A stretch of 64,000 bases of DNA from Candidatus Thiodictyon syntrophicum (GTDB taxonomy: Bacteria; Pseudomonadota; Gammaproteobacteria; Chromatiales; Chromatiaceae): NCBI RefSeq assembly GCF_002813775.1, contig NZ_CP020370.1:5605501-5669500 (forward strand). The letters are read 5' to 3'. Positions 1-8,197 of the stretch are shown in pieces. The notes beneath the pieces are model-generated. The model did not search any database. It was given only the letters and a program-made list of their open reading frames with translations, and was not told the origin of the DNA. A program made the position numbers and the translations under genes. Numbering within the stretch: the stretch's first letter is position 1; each line of letters opens with the position of its first letter.

Positions 1-45
1 CCTTGACGGTCACCGCCAGGCCGCTGGTCCGCTGATCCTGGTCCT

Positions 46-67
46 GGTCCGCACAGCGGACCCTACG
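46..67 (+). repeat. Short palindromic repeat, GGTCCGC stem type
   Basis: Stem GGTCCGC, loop ACA, stem GCGGACC, followed by CTACG. Other copies of this type lie near 3153, 3190, 3227, 23925, 39450 and 53732. All are intergenic, as expected of REP-like elements. Confidence 0.85.
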
Positions 68-158
68 CGCCCGGCGGATCAGCACCGTAGCGCCGTAGGT
101 CGGGTTAGGCGCGCCCCCCTTCGCCCTACCCGGCACGCTCCGTCGGTTGCGGCGCGCC

Positions 159-193
159 GTAACCCGACGGTGAGGCGCCGACCGTCGGGTTAC
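159..193. repeat. Perfect palindrome, GTAACCCGACGGT arms
   Basis: The 13-base arm GTAACCCGACGGT is matched exactly by ACCGTCGGGTTAC after a 9-base loop. There is no T-run on either side, so it is more likely a repeat hairpin than a terminator. Confidence 0.8.
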
Positions 194-321
194 GCTGCGC
201 CCCCGTCCCGCCTGGGCGCGACCATTGCGTCTGCCGCCCCTGCGGCCCATGCTCAGCCGATCCGTCCCGGACAGTTGGAGCCTAACCAGGCCCAAAGACG
301 TAGAGACTGAGGTGATGAAGA

Positions 322-777
322 ATGACCGGATCGCCGAGTTACGACCGTGACTTTTTCGGCTGGCTGAATACGAATGCACAATTGATGCGGAACCGTCAGT
401 TCGACCAGATCGATGTCGAGCATATTGCCGAGGAACTGGAAGGGATGGCGCGGAGCGAAAAGCGGGAATTATTGAATCGCCTCGCGGTACTGCTGGTGCA
501 CTTGCTCAAGTGGCAGTACCAGGCGCCCAAGAGGACCGGTAGTCGGCGCAATACCATTGTGATGCAGCGCATGGATATCGCGGACCTCATCGAAGATAGC
601 CCGAGCCTGAAGCCGCTGGTGGCGGAGAAAATGCAAGCGGCTTATGAAAAGGCCAAGCTCAAAGCGGAGGATGAGACCGGAATCGACCGACGGAGTTTTC
701 CGAGCCAGTGTCCCTACACGCTTGAGCAGTCGTTGTCGCCGGAGTTTTTCCCCGGCGATCACAGCGATCTCGCCTAG
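322..777 (+). CDS. DUF29 family protein
   Basis: 151 aa, with the hallmarks of DUF29: an N-terminal YDRDFFGWL segment, then the acidic helix DVEHIAEELEGM, then the basic/aromatic stretch LLVHLLKWQYQ. The function of DUF29 is unknown. The family occurs in many copies in cyanobacteria and purple sulfur bacteria, and a second, diverged member starts at 63713. The ATG is preceded by a purine-rich GAGGTGATGAAG that can serve as ribosome binding site. The gene stands alone and is followed by paired hairpins. The family call is secure; any role is not. Confidence 0.88.
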   Translation: MTGSPSYDRDFFGWLNTNAQLMRNRQFDQIDVEHIAEELEGMARSEKRELLNRLAVLLVHLLKWQYQAPKRTGSRRNTIVMQRMDIADLIEDSPSLKPLVAEKMQAAYEKAKLKAEDETGIDRRSFPSQCPYTLEQSLSPEFFPGDHSDLA

Positions 778-795
778 CCATTTGACTCCCGCGCC

Positions 796-900
796 GGACG
801 GGGCATTCGCCCCGTCCGCAACCTTTTCTCCGAGCCCGCGGACCCGCGGCACGAATCAGCGAGAGAATAAACGTTCGGGACGGGGCGAATGCCCCGTCCC
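796..900. repeat. Pair of inverted GGACGGGGC hairpins
   Basis: Two palindromes of the same kind: GGACGGGGC-ATTC-GCCCCGTCC at 796-817 and its inverted copy with one more base pair at 877-900. They sit about 60 bases apart behind the DUF29 gene, so they can fold singly or pair with each other. This is a REP-type arrangement. Confidence 0.8.
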
Positions 901-936
901 GCCCGTAAGTCGCGCGCGCATTCGGCGACCGGCGGG

Positions 937-1035
937 TTACGCCGCCCGGCGCGCCAATGGCAAACGCAGGTCGACTTCATCCCATGGCACCCACACCCGG
1001 CCATCTGCGCCGCACTCCACGACCGTCCACTCCAT
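937..1035 (-). CDS. Possible 32-aa small ORF coupled to the DUF433 gene
   Basis: The start codon overlaps the stop of the DUF433 gene in a TGATG arrangement, which suggests translational coupling. The product begins MEWTVVECGADG and is rich in Trp and acidic residues before a basic tail. DUF433 antitoxin-like genes are often followed by a toxin, usually a PIN-like DUF5615 protein. This ORF is far too short for that and could be a remnant, a new small partner or chance. Confidence 0.3.
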   Translation of the reverse strand: MEWTVVECGADGRVWVPWDEVDLRLPLARRAA

Positions 1036-1265
1036 CAGGGCGGCCACCGGTCATGAGCGACGACCGCATGGGCATAGGCGAGGCAGGCCGTGATGTCGTC
1101 CGCCTCCAGACCGGGATAGTCGGCCAGGATGGCGTCGGTGGCCTCACCTTGCGCCAACAGCGACAGCACCATTTCCACTGAGATCCGCAGGTCGCGGATG
1201 ATTGGTTTGCCGCCGAATACGTCGGGGCGCGCTGTGATTCGGTGCAACAGGTCGTCTCGGTTCAT
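1035..1265 (-). CDS. DUF433 domain protein (VapB-like antitoxin family)
   Basis: 76 aa. It shows the DUF433 pattern: ITARPDVFGGKPIIRDLRISVEM at the N-terminus (target loop GGKPxIR), then an HTH-like segment ending in a DYPGLEADDI helix. Members are thought to be DNA-binding antitoxins paired with PIN-like toxins. No full toxin gene is adjacent, so this looks like an orphan. The stop codon overlaps a 32-aa ORF. Family assignment is strong; the antitoxin role is inferred from the family. Confidence 0.85.
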   Translation of the reverse strand: MNRDDLLHRITARPDVFGGKPIIRDLRISVEMVLSLLAQGEATDAILADYPGLEADDITACLAYAHAVVAHDRWPP

Positions 1266-1612
1266 GGGCCGCTCCGGTCAAGTCGGTGAGTCTGCTGGTC
1301 GGATTATGCACCTGGGGCCGGGGACGCGGGGAATCTGCGCATGATGTGGGTCTCGACTTGCCCCTCCTGCGACCTGAGAGCACGGGGAACTTCCATGTTC
1401 CGGGGTGACGGACGGCGCCCCTGATCGGGTCAGCACCTGGGGCGCCTTCGCCGCGCGGTTCGGCGGCCTTGATCATAGCTCCGGCCACAGGCCTTTCGGC
1501 AACTCGTCGCGGCCTGGGGGCCGCTCCTACGGCGTAGCAGCGGCCGCCAGGCCGCGACGGAAGTCACCCTCGAGGTGGCCGGAATAATGATCGAGGCCGA
1601 TTCGGCGACCCC
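1266..1612. other. Gene-free stretch with an inverted-repeat element
   Basis: There is no credible gene in this 347-base stretch between the DUF433 and hcp genes. Its right part is the inverted-repeat element at 1465-1598. Confidence 0.6.
1465..1598. mobile_element. 134-bp inverted-repeat (MITE-like) element
   Basis: The ends are 24-base inverted repeats: GGCCTTGATCATAGCTCCGG at the left, and a right arm whose reverse complement begins GGCCTCGATCATTATTCCGG. An inner inverted repeat (TCGCGGCC and GGCCGCGA arms) lies between them. The same ends flank a different interior at 63443-63620. There is no ORF, so it is a non-autonomous element or a large structured repeat. Confidence 0.6.
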
Positions 1613-2905
1613 TCAGGCGGCCATGGCCAACCGCAGATCGGCCTGCGCATCGGCCCCGGTCAGGCGCAGGTCATAGCGTTCCTGCAGGATCTTGAAGACG
1701 TTGGGCGTAATGAAGGCCGGCGGATTGGGCCCCAGCGTGATCCCGCGGATACCCAGATGCAGCATGGTCAGGAACACGGCGATGGCCTTCTGCTCGAACC
1801 AACTGATCACGAGCGTCAGCGGCAGGTCGTTGACGCCGCAGTTGAAGGCCTTGGCCAGGGCGGCGGCCACGGCGATGGCGCCATAGGCGTCGTTGCACTG
1901 GCCCATGTCCATCAGGCGCGGAAGGCCCAGGTGCTCGCCATAGTCGTGGTCGCGGATGCGAAACTTGCCGCAGCCGAGCGTCAGGATGAATGAATCCGGC
2001 GGGGTCGCCTGGGCGTAGTCGGTGAAGTAGTTGCGACCCTTCTCAGCCCCGTCGCAGCCGCCGATGACGAAGAAGCGGCTGATCTTGCCGGCCTTGACCG
2101 CATCGACGATGGCCTGGGCCTGATCCAGCAGGACGGTGCGGTGGAAGCCGATGGTGGATTCGCCGGTGATGTGCTCTGCACAGGGGGGGCCGGCCAGGGC
2201 GGCGGCGATCACCGGGGAGAAGTCGCCATCGGTCAGGCGCTGGCCATTGGGCACGGCGGTGGCACGGGTGGTGAAGAGCCGGCCGCTGTAGCTCTGCGGG
2301 GGGATCAGGACGCAGTTGGTGGTGCCGAGCACCGGCCCCGGGAAGGCGGCAAACTCGCGCTTCTGGTCCTGCCAGGCGCCGCCGTAGTGGCCCGCCAGGT
2401 TGGGATGCGCGGCGAACTTGGCGTACATGTGGGCCGGGAGCATCTCGCCGTGGGTGTAGACCTTGATCGGGGTCCCTTCGACCTGTTTGAGCAGGTCCCA
2501 GAGGTCCAGCAGGTCATGGCCGGTGACCAGGATGCCGGGGCCGGCCTGGGTGCCCTCCTTGACCTTGATGGGGGCCGGTTTGCCGAAGGTTTCGACATGG
2601 CCCTCGTCGAGCAGTTGCATCACCCGCAGGTTCATCTCCCCGCATTTGAGACACAGTTCCAGCAGCGACTCCGGATCGAAGTTGACGTTGGTCATGGTCG
2701 CGAACAGGGCCTCTTCGATGAAGGCGGAGACCGCCTCATCGTGCTTGCCCAGTCGGCGCGCGTGGTTGGCGTAGGCGGCCATGCCCTTGAGCCCGTAGAG
2801 CAGGGTTTCCTGCAATGACTGGACGTCAGCGTCCTTACCGCAGGTGCCGGGGGAATTGACGCAGGCGGTCTGACGAAAGGTCTGTTCGCATTGATTGCAG
2901 TGCAT
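1613..2905 (-). CDS. hcp: Hybrid cluster protein (hydroxylamine reductase), short form
   Basis: 430 aa from the ATG of MHCNQCEQTF; the open frame extends upstream, but the promoter lies inside that extension. The N-terminal cluster motif is C-x2-C-x8-C-x6-C (Cys 3, 6, 15, 22). Ligands of the hybrid cluster are all visible in order: HGEMLPAH, GTTNC, GGCDGAEKG, LTLGCGKFR, MGQCND and WFEQKA. Hcp reduces hydroxylamine in vitro and acts on nitric oxide and protein nitrosylation in vivo. Typical bacterial Hcp is about 550 aa; about 110 residues are missing after the N-terminal motif, as in the short class III form. No hcr reductase gene is adjacent. Confidence 0.95.
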   Translation of the reverse strand: MHCNQCEQTFRQTACVNSPGTCGKDADVQSLQETLLYGLKGMAAYANHARRLGKHDEAVSAFIEEALFATMTNVNFDPESLLELCLKCGEMNLRVMQLLDEGHVETFGKPAPIKVKEGTQAGPGILVTGHDLLDLWDLLKQVEGTPIKVYTHGEMLPAHMYAKFAAHPNLAGHYGGAWQDQKREFAAFPGPVLGTTNCVLIPPQSYSGRLFTTRATAVPNGQRLTDGDFSPVIAAALAGPPCAEHITGESTIGFHRTVLLDQAQAIVDAVKAGKISRFFVIGGCDGAEKGRNYFTDYAQATPPDSFILTLGCGKFRIRDHDYGEHLGLPRLMDMGQCNDAYGAIAVAAALAKAFNCGVNDLPLTLVISWFEQKAIAVFLTMLHLGIRGITLGPNPPAFITPNVFKILQERYDLRLTGADAQADLRLAMAA

Positions 2906-3004
2906 GGGGGATACTCTCTTGCCGGGAATCGGGTCAGGTACGCATACGGCGTCGCTGCCGGCCCTTGGGAACAGGGACCGGTGAGCGGCCGGCGCTCGAC
3001 GAGG

Positions 3005-3046
3005 AGTATCGATGGGTGCGGGCGGGATGGCCTTGACGCGAATCAA
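3005..3046 (-). promoter_or_regulatory. FNR/CRP-family box and -10 element of hcp
   Basis: On the minus strand TTGAT-TCGC-GTCAA (3046-3033) matches the FNR consensus TTGAT-N4-ATCAA with one mismatch. GATACT (3010-3005) is a good -10. If transcription starts near 2998, the box centre is about 41.5 bases upstream, the class II FNR position. hcp genes are commonly controlled by FNR or by NO-sensing relatives (DNR/NnrR). Which family member binds cannot be told from sequence. Confidence 0.7.
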
Positions 3047-3152
3047 ATCCACCGGGGCGGGACTCTGGTAGGGGCGGCAGCGGACGGCGGCACGCGCCCG
3101 ACCTCACCCGGGGCCGCGGCGGCCTTGGTCATCGCTCCGGTTCGCGGCGCTC

Positions 3153-3248
3153 GGTCCGCACAGCGGACCCTACGGACTCGCGACAGCGCGGTCCGCACAG
3201 CGGACCCTACGGGCGCGAAGTCTGCCTGTAGGGTCCGCTGTGCGGACC
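3153..3248. repeat. Cluster of three GGTCCGC palindromes
   Basis: Copies at 3153-3174 (+), 3190-3211 (+) and 3227-3248 (inverted), all with stem GGTCCGC, loop ACA, stem GCGGACC. The tight spacing and mixed orientation resemble a REP cluster. Confidence 0.85.
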
Positions 3249-3294
3249 GAGCGACATGCCCGGCACCGGTTTGGTCAGCGGGTCCCCGCGCCGC

Positions 3295-4077
3295 TCAGAC
3301 CTTGGCCCCAAGCGTCTGCTGGATGTTCTGCACAACGGCCGCATCAAGGCCGGTCTTCCTGGCCAGGTCGGCCAGGTAGGCCACTTCCTGGGGGGTGTCG
3401 ACCTCGATCGCCAGGAGCGAGGCGGCATAGACCTGGGCGGCCACCTCCTGGTTGGGGATGGCGGCGGCGAAGGCGTCGAGATCCAGGGGCTGGCGCAGTT
3501 CCTTCATGATCCAGGCCTCCGTATCCCCGGTCATGCCGGCCTCCTTGAGCTTGCCGACGATGCGGGTGATCTCGTCCGCACTCACCTCCCCGTCCGCCTT
3601 GGCGGCGTTGATCATGCCCTTGATGACCAACTCCGCGGTGTTCGCCAGGACCTGGTGGTCCGCCGGGGTCTGCGCCGCCGTCATACCGACTGGGACCGCG
3701 CCGCCGCTGAACACCGGCGCCGACCCACCCTCGGCCCCCTGACCGGCATTGGTCAGGGCCTTGTAGGCGATGCCTGCGAGCATCGCCAGGGCCCCGCCCT
3801 TGATGGCACCGGAGACTGAACTGCCGCCGCCGCCCAACAGGGACCCGAGCACGGCGCCAAGACCGGCCGCCTGCGCGGGGTTCTGGGAGGCATTGCCCAG
3901 CGTGGTCTTGGCCTGTGCCAGCACCTTCTCCAGGATGCCGCCGGCCCCTCCCTGGCGGTTGACCATGTTACCGACATTGGCCTGCAGGTCTTTGAGGACA
4001 TTGCCGACCCGCTCCCCGCCGGAGGGGGACATCGTGTTCTGGATGAAGGTACCGACGAGTTCGCTCAAGTTCGCCAT
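3295..4077 (-). CDS. DUF533 / TerB-like inner-membrane-associated protein
   Basis: 260 aa from the ATG of MANLSELVGTFI. The N-terminal half has little recognisable structure, then a glycine-rich hydrophobic segment (GLGAVLGSLLGGGG and ALAMLAGIAYKAL). The C-terminal half is a TerB-like helical domain with the acidic motif NAAKADGEVSADEI. This matches the YebE/DUF533 family of uncharacterised proteins, which E. coli links to envelope stress. The much longer open frame upstream is the antisense of the SAM hydrolase gene and was trimmed. Confidence 0.85.
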   Translation of the reverse strand: MANLSELVGTFIQNTMSPSGGERVGNVLKDLQANVGNMVNRQGGAGGILEKVLAQAKTTLGNASQNPAQAAGLGAVLGSLLGGGGSSVSGAIKGGALAMLAGIAYKALTNAGQGAEGGSAPVFSGGAVPVGMTAAQTPADHQVLANTAELVIKGMINAAKADGEVSADEITRIVGKLKEAGMTGDTEAWIMKELRQPLDLDAFAAAIPNQEVAAQVYAASLLAIEVDTPQEVAYLADLARKTGLDAAVVQNIQQTLGAKV

Positions 4078-4148
4078 CGATCGCTCCGCGCTGGTGGTTG
4101 GTGGTATCGCGCAGGGGAGATAGCGTCGTCGAAACCCCTTTTCCAGTG

Positions 4149-4898
4149 TTACCCGGAATGAAATTGCACCGGATCGCCGGGCGCGAGTCCCAGCACCCGG
4201 TCGGCCCGCCCCTGGTTGACCGCGATCTCGACCAGGCCCAGGGCGTTCTCGTACCAGAACGCCTGCCCGGGGGGCACCTCGCAGAAGGTGCGGGCATACG
4301 CCAGGGTCCGCCCAGCCGCACGCAGTTGCGCCCCGGGCGGATCGGCAGGCGGGCGCAGCCCGCACATCAGGTTGCCATAGCCATCGACATAAACCACGAG
4401 TGGCATGTCGTCGGCCCAGTCTGCACCGACCAGGGCACCCGCCGCAAGATCGGTGAGCGGCACGGCCTCGCCGCGGCACAGGGCGGCGGCTACCGGGGCG
4501 AACCAGTCGCGCCCGTGAAAGCTGTTCGAGGTCCATGGGGGTTGCCAGTCGATGCGCCGTGGGCGCGCACCCTCGCGGCGCCGCGCGACCTGACTCAAGA
4601 GCCCATTGTCCGGACCGATGAACAGATCGTCTCCGGCCCCCAGGACCAGTCCCGCACGCTCGCCCCCGACACCGGGGTCCACCACACACAGGTAGAGGGT
4701 ACCGTGCGGCATATCACGCACCAACGCGGGCAGGAGGTAGGCTGCCAGGTCCGGGCGAAAGGGCGGCAGGTCATGCACCAGGTCGATGACCGGGACACCG
4801 GACGGCTGGCCGGTGAGCCGCGCCATCACCTGGCCGACATAGATGCCGGGACCGAAGTCGGTCACCAGTACGATGCGTTCGATGGGGGCTTCATTCAT
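4149..4898 (-). CDS. SAM hydrolase / SAM-dependent halogenase-fold protein (DUF62)
   Basis: 249 aa. Family signatures appear in order: VTDFGPGIYVGQ (N-terminal Asp), VVDPGVGG, IGPDNGLL and NSFHGRDWFAP. Most non-halogenase members hydrolyse S-adenosylmethionine to adenosine and methionine using an activated water. A chlorinase or fluorinase role would need a dedicated halide pocket, which I cannot judge here. The gene follows the alpha operon terminator and probably has its own promoter. A second ATG lies four bases inside the first. Confidence 0.85.
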   Translation of the reverse strand: MNEAPIERIVLVTDFGPGIYVGQVMARLTGQPSGVPVIDLVHDLPPFRPDLAAYLLPALVRDMPHGTLYLCVVDPGVGGERAGLVLGAGDDLFIGPDNGLLSQVARRREGARPRRIDWQPPWTSNSFHGRDWFAPVAAALCRGEAVPLTDLAAGALVGADWADDMPLVVYVDGYGNLMCGLRPPADPPGAQLRAAGRTLAYARTFCEVPPGQAFWYENALGLVEIAVNQGRADRVLGLAPGDPVQFHSG

Positions 4899-4915
4899 GA
4901 CATTACCGGCCAGCC

Positions 4916-4942
4916 AACAAAAAGCCGGGCAGAGCCCGGCTT
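4916..4942 (-). terminator. Intrinsic terminator of the ribosomal block
   Basis: On the minus strand AAGCCGGGC-TCT-GCCCGGCTT is a perfect 9-bp hairpin followed by a T-run, 26 bases past the rplQ stop. It closes the rpsL-rplQ transcription block. Confidence 0.93.
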
Positions 4943-4967
4943 CTTGAATCCAGCAAGAACGGCCGGC

Positions 4968-5360
4968 TCAGTCCTCGTCGGCCTCGGCGGCCGACGTGCG
5001 TTCGGGCCGGTCGACCAGTTCCACATAGGCCATCGGGGCTGCATCCCCGGCCCGGAAGCCGCACTTCAAGATGCGCAGGTAACCGCCGGGGCGGGCCTGA
5101 TAACGGGGTCCAAGTTCGACGAACAGCTTGCCCACGACCTCCTTGTCGCGCAACCGGGCGAACGCCAGGCGACGCGTGTGGACCGAGTCGATCTTGGACA
5201 GCGTGATCAAAGGCTCCGCCACCCGACGCAATTCCTTGGCCTTGGGCAGCGTGGTCTGGATCAGTTCGTGCCGAAACAGGGACGCGGCCATGTTGCGAAA
5301 CATCGCCTCGCGGTGCGAACTCGTTCTATTTAGGTGCCTTCCGGCTTTGCGGTGACGCAT
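4968..5360 (-). CDS. rplQ: 50S ribosomal protein L17
   Basis: 130 aa with the L17 N-terminus ([20 protein letters not shown]) and the conserved LFxELGPRY region. L17 binds 23S rRNA near the peptide exit tunnel. It is the last gene of the alpha operon, 21 bases after rpoA, and is followed by a clear terminator. The tail is acidic (EADED). Confidence 0.98.
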   Translation of the reverse strand: MRHRKAGRHLNRTSSHREAMFRNMAASLFRHELIQTTLPKAKELRRVAEPLITLSKIDSVHTRRLAFARLRDKEVVGKLFVELGPRYQARPGGYLRILKCGFRAGDAAPMAYVELVDRPERTSAAEADED

Positions 5361-5381
5361 GGTCCGTGATCCCGGTATCTG

Positions 5382-6395
5382 TTAGCGAATGCTCAGTTCG
5401 TCGATGTTCTCAGGGGGCCAGTTCTCCAGGCGCATCCCCAGCGACAAACCACGAGTGGCAAGGACGTCCTTGATCTCCGTCAGGGACTTCTTGCCGAGAT
5501 TCGGCGTCTTCAGCAGCTCCACCTCGGTGCGCTGGATCAGATCGCCGATCAGATAAATGTTCTCCGCCTTGAGACAATTGGCAGAGCGGACCGTCAGTTC
5601 CAGATCGTCCACCGGGCGCAACAGGATCGGGTCGATCGCCGGTCCCTGCGGAACCTCTTGGGCTGCGCCGTCGCTCGGGGCCGCGCCCTCGAGCGCCACG
5701 AAACTGGCCAGTTGATTCTGGAGAATCTGGGCAGCCCGCTGGATCGCCGACTTGGGGTCGATGGTCCCGTTGGTCTCCAGATCGATCACCAGACGGTCCA
5801 GATCGGTACGTTGCTCCACCCGCGCCGACTGGACCTCAATGGACACCCGCCGCATGGGGCTGAACGAGGCGTCCAGCGGCAGGCGGCCGATCGGCCGGTC
5901 CTCGGTCCCGTCGATGTCGCGCTGGGTCGCCGGCTCATAGCCGATACCCCGGCGCACCGTCAGGGTCATACTGAGTTCCGCATCCGTGGTGATGTTGGCG
6001 ATGATCAGCCCCGGGTTGGCGATGACGCCCGAATGCCCCAGGTCGATATCCGCCGCGGTCACGGTACCCGGACCCTTCTTATTCAGCGCAAAGGTCGCCT
6101 CGTCCTTGCCGTTCAGCGAAATGGCAAGATTCTTGAGGTTGAGCAGGATCTCCAGCACATCTTCCTGGACGCCCGCCAGGGTGGTGTACTCGTGCAGAAC
6201 ACTGTTGATCTCCACCTCGGTGACGGCGCAGCCGGACATGGACGACAGGAGAATGCGCCGCAGGGCGTTCCCCAGGGTATGCCCAAAGCCCCGTTCCAGA
6301 GGCTCCAGAGACACGCGTGCATGATTCAGACTGCCGTCGACCGGTTCGACCTGAACAATCCGCGGACGTAGAAACTCGCCGATAGCTTCAGTCAT
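5382..6395 (-). CDS. rpoA: RNA polymerase alpha subunit
   Basis: 337 aa. The N-terminal dimerisation domain contains [20 protein letters not shown], the alpha signature. A flexible linker of about residues 235-250 is followed by the C-terminal domain with [17 protein letters not shown] and the helix-hairpin-helix [16 protein letters not shown] that contacts UP elements and activators such as FNR. Position between rpsD and rplQ is the standard alpha operon order. Confidence 0.98.
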   Translation of the reverse strand: MTEAIGEFLRPRIVQVEPVDGSLNHARVSLEPLERGFGHTLGNALRRILLSSMSGCAVTEVEINSVLHEYTTLAGVQEDVLEILLNLKNLAISLNGKDEATFALNKKGPGTVTAADIDLGHSGVIANPGLIIANITTDAELSMTLTVRRGIGYEPATQRDIDGTEDRPIGRLPLDASFSPMRRVSIEVQSARVEQRTDLDRLVIDLETNGTIDPKSAIQRAAQILQNQLASFVALEGAAPSDGAAQEVPQGPAIDPILLRPVDDLELTVRSANCLKAENIYLIGDLIQRTEVELLKTPNLGKKSLTEIKDVLATRGLSLGMRLENWPPENIDELSIR

Positions 6396-6421
6396 TCGGT
6401 ACCCCCTTGTGGAGTTACTCC

Positions 6422-7042
6422 TTACTTGGAGTACAGCTCGACGATCAGCGATTCATTGATGTCAGCAGGCAGGTCGGAGCGATCCGGAACACGCTTGAAA
6501 ACACCCTTCAGGCCCTTGGTATCGACCTCGACCCAATCGGGAAAGCCATACTGCTCGGCCAAGGCCAGGGCGTTTTGTACGCGCACCTGCTTCTTCGCGG
6601 CCTCGCGGACCTCTACCGCATCCTCCGGACCCACCGGGAAGGACGCGACATTCACGACCCGCCCGTTGACGAGGATGCACTTATGGGAGACGAGTTGCCG
6701 CGCCTCGGCCCGGGTCGAACCGAAACCCATCCGGAACACGACGTTGTCGAGACGCCGCTCGAGCATCTGCAACAGGTTCTCACCGGTCGCACCCTTCGAC
6801 TGCGCGGCCTTCATGTAATAGTTGCGGAACTGGCGCTCCAACAACCCGTAAATCCGCCGCACCTTCTGCTTCTCGCGCAACTGGACGCCGTAATCGGAGA
6901 GGCGGCGGCGCCGGTCCCCGGTCTGTCCGGGCTGCTTCTCCAGGTTGCACTTGGTATCGAGCGCGCGCGCCCGGCTCTTGAGGGAGAGATCCGTGCCCTC
7001 GCGTCGCGCCAGTTTGCAGGTTGGGCCTGTATAACGTGCCAT
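6422..7042 (-). CDS. rpsD: 30S ribosomal protein S4
   Basis: 206 aa. The N-terminus [19 protein letters not shown] and the S4 RNA-binding domain ([27 protein letters not shown]) are plain. S4 nucleates 30S assembly and, in enterobacteria, represses the alpha operon by binding the rpsM leader; nothing here shows whether that control is kept. It lacks a zinc-binding Cys cluster, so it is the Cys-minus type. Confidence 0.98.
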   Translation of the reverse strand: MARYTGPTCKLARREGTDLSLKSRARALDTKCNLEKQPGQTGDRRRRLSDYGVQLREKQKVRRIYGLLERQFRNYYMKAAQSKGATGENLLQMLERRLDNVVFRMGFGSTRAEARQLVSHKCILVNGRVVNVASFPVGPEDAVEVREAAKKQVRVQNALALAEQYGFPDWVEVDTKGLKGVFKRVPDRSDLPADINESLIVELYSK

Positions 7043-7056
7043 TTTCTATAGCTCCC

Positions 7057-7446
7057 TCAGACGCGCCGCTTCTTGGGCGGGCGACAGCCGTTGTGCGGGA
7101 TCGGTGTCACGTCAGTGATACTGGTGATCTTGAAACCGGCATTGTTGAGTGCGCGCACCGCGGACTCGCGCCCGGGGCCGGGGCCCTTCACATTCACGTC
7201 CAGATTGCGCACACCATATTCCTTGACCGCTTGACCGGCCTTGTCGGCCGCGACCTGGGCCGCGAACGGGGTGCTCTTGCGCGACCCGCGGAACCCTGAG
7301 CCGCCCGAGGTCGCCCACGCGAGCGCGTTGCCCTGGCGGTCAGTGATCGTGATGATGGTGTTGTTGAAGGAGGCATGGACGTGGGCAATCCCATCCGCCA
7401 CCTGCTTCCGGACCTTTTTCTTTACGGTACGAGTCGGTTTAGCCAT
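7057..7446 (-). CDS. rpsK: 30S ribosomal protein S11
   Basis: 129 aa. The family core [18 protein letters not shown] and the C-terminal RPPKKRRV tail are conserved. S11 sits on the 30S platform and helps shape the mRNA exit channel. Position 14 bases before rpsD and 37 after rpsM is standard. Confidence 0.98.
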   Translation of the reverse strand: MAKPTRTVKKKVRKQVADGIAHVHASFNNTIITITDRQGNALAWATSGGSGFRGSRKSTPFAAQVAADKAGQAVKEYGVRNLDVNVKGPGPGRESAVRALNNAGFKITSITDVTPIPHNGCRPPKKRRV

Positions 7447-7483
7447 TCGCCTTTACCAGCCGGGGCGCATCATCTGCGCGGCC

Positions 7484-7840
7484 TTAACGCTTGATGGGAC
7501 GCCGCGGTCCCTTGCGGGTCCGGGCGTTGGTACGGGTCCGCTGGCCACGCAACGGCAGCCCGCGACGATGACGGATGCCGCGGTTGCAGCCGAGGTCCAT
7601 CAAGCGCTTGATGTTCATTGAGATCTCGCGCCGGAGATCACCTTCGACGGTGTATTTCGCCACCTCGCCGCGAAGCTTGTCCACTTCCTCCTCGGAGAGG
7701 CTCTGGACCTTGGTGGCGCGCGACACGCCTGCGGCGTCGCAGATTTCGCCGGCCCGCACCCGGCCAATACCGAAGATCGCGGTCAACGCGATCACTGTGT
7801 GCTTCTTTTCTGGAATGTTAACGCCGGCTATACGGGCCAT
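7484..7840 (-). CDS. rpsM: 30S ribosomal protein S13
   Basis: 118 aa. It starts [20 protein letters not shown] and carries the S13 signature [20 protein letters not shown] near its end. S13 lies in the 30S head and contacts the 50S subunit through an intersubunit bridge. First gene of the alpha operon after rpmJ. Confidence 0.98.
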   Translation of the reverse strand: MARIAGVNIPEKKHTVIALTAIFGIGRVRAGEICDAAGVSRATKVQSLSEEEVDKLRGEVAKYTVEGDLRREISMNIKRLMDLGCNRGIRHRRGLPLRGQRTRTNARTRKGPRRPIKR

Positions 7841-7923
7841 GGCTCGAAACCCTCAGTTCCTGGATGCGGAGCGGTAAACCGCGTATCGTAACAGAAGTCT
7901 GGCCGGAGTCAACCAGACGATCG

Positions 7924-8037
7924 TCAACCCTGGCGCTGCTTGTGGCGCGGGTCCTTGCAGATGACCCGCACAATTCCGTTGCGCCGCACGATCTTGCAGT
8001 TGCGACACAGCTTCTTGACCGATGCTCGTACTTTCAT
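7924..8037 (-). CDS. rpmJ: 50S ribosomal protein L36
   Basis: 37 aa. It begins [20 protein letters not shown] and has the four zinc-ligand positions C-x2-C-x12-C-x4-H (LCRNCK...VICKDPRH), so it is the zinc-binding form. Its place between secY and rpsM is the usual gammaproteobacterial one. A purine-rich AGGAGAAGAG precedes the ATG. Confidence 0.97.
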   Translation of the reverse strand: MKVRASVKKLCRNCKIVRRNGIVRVICKDPRHKQRQG

Positions 8038-8197
8038 TCTCTTCTCCTAAGGATTCATTCGCCCCGCGGGGCAGAGGCCCCGGCGGCCGCTGCGGCCGGC
8101 CGTCACGCACTGCTTGCGCGGGGGGCGCGGCCAGCGGATCATCCGGCGCCGACGGCGCGCTGACCGGGCCCGCCGGGCAGGTCTGGTCAGCAGGTGG

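Larger units (their letters stand above)
1..321. other. Gene-free stretch at window edge
   Basis: I see no coding region here. It holds one copy of the GGTCCGC/GCGGACC palindrome (46-67) and a perfect 13-bp-stem palindrome (159-193). The window edge could cut a feature on the left. Confidence 0.6.
2906..3294. other. hcp upstream region, promoter plus repeats
   Basis: No gene. The part nearest hcp carries the FNR-type promoter (3005-3046) and a roughly 93-base leader. The distal part (3153-3248) holds three palindromic repeats. Confidence 0.6.

Noticed and set aside
2906-3052. 49-residue N-terminal extension of Hcp
   Set aside because: Contains the FNR-type promoter, and Hcp proteins begin at the MHCNQCEQ motif.
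4078-4689. Upstream extension of the DUF533 gene
   Set aside because: It is antisense-like, Arg/Pro/Gly-rich and covers the SAM hydrolase gene; the family start is at 4077.
5658-6371. Plus-strand frames opposite rpoA
   Set aside because: Shadow of rpoA codon structure.
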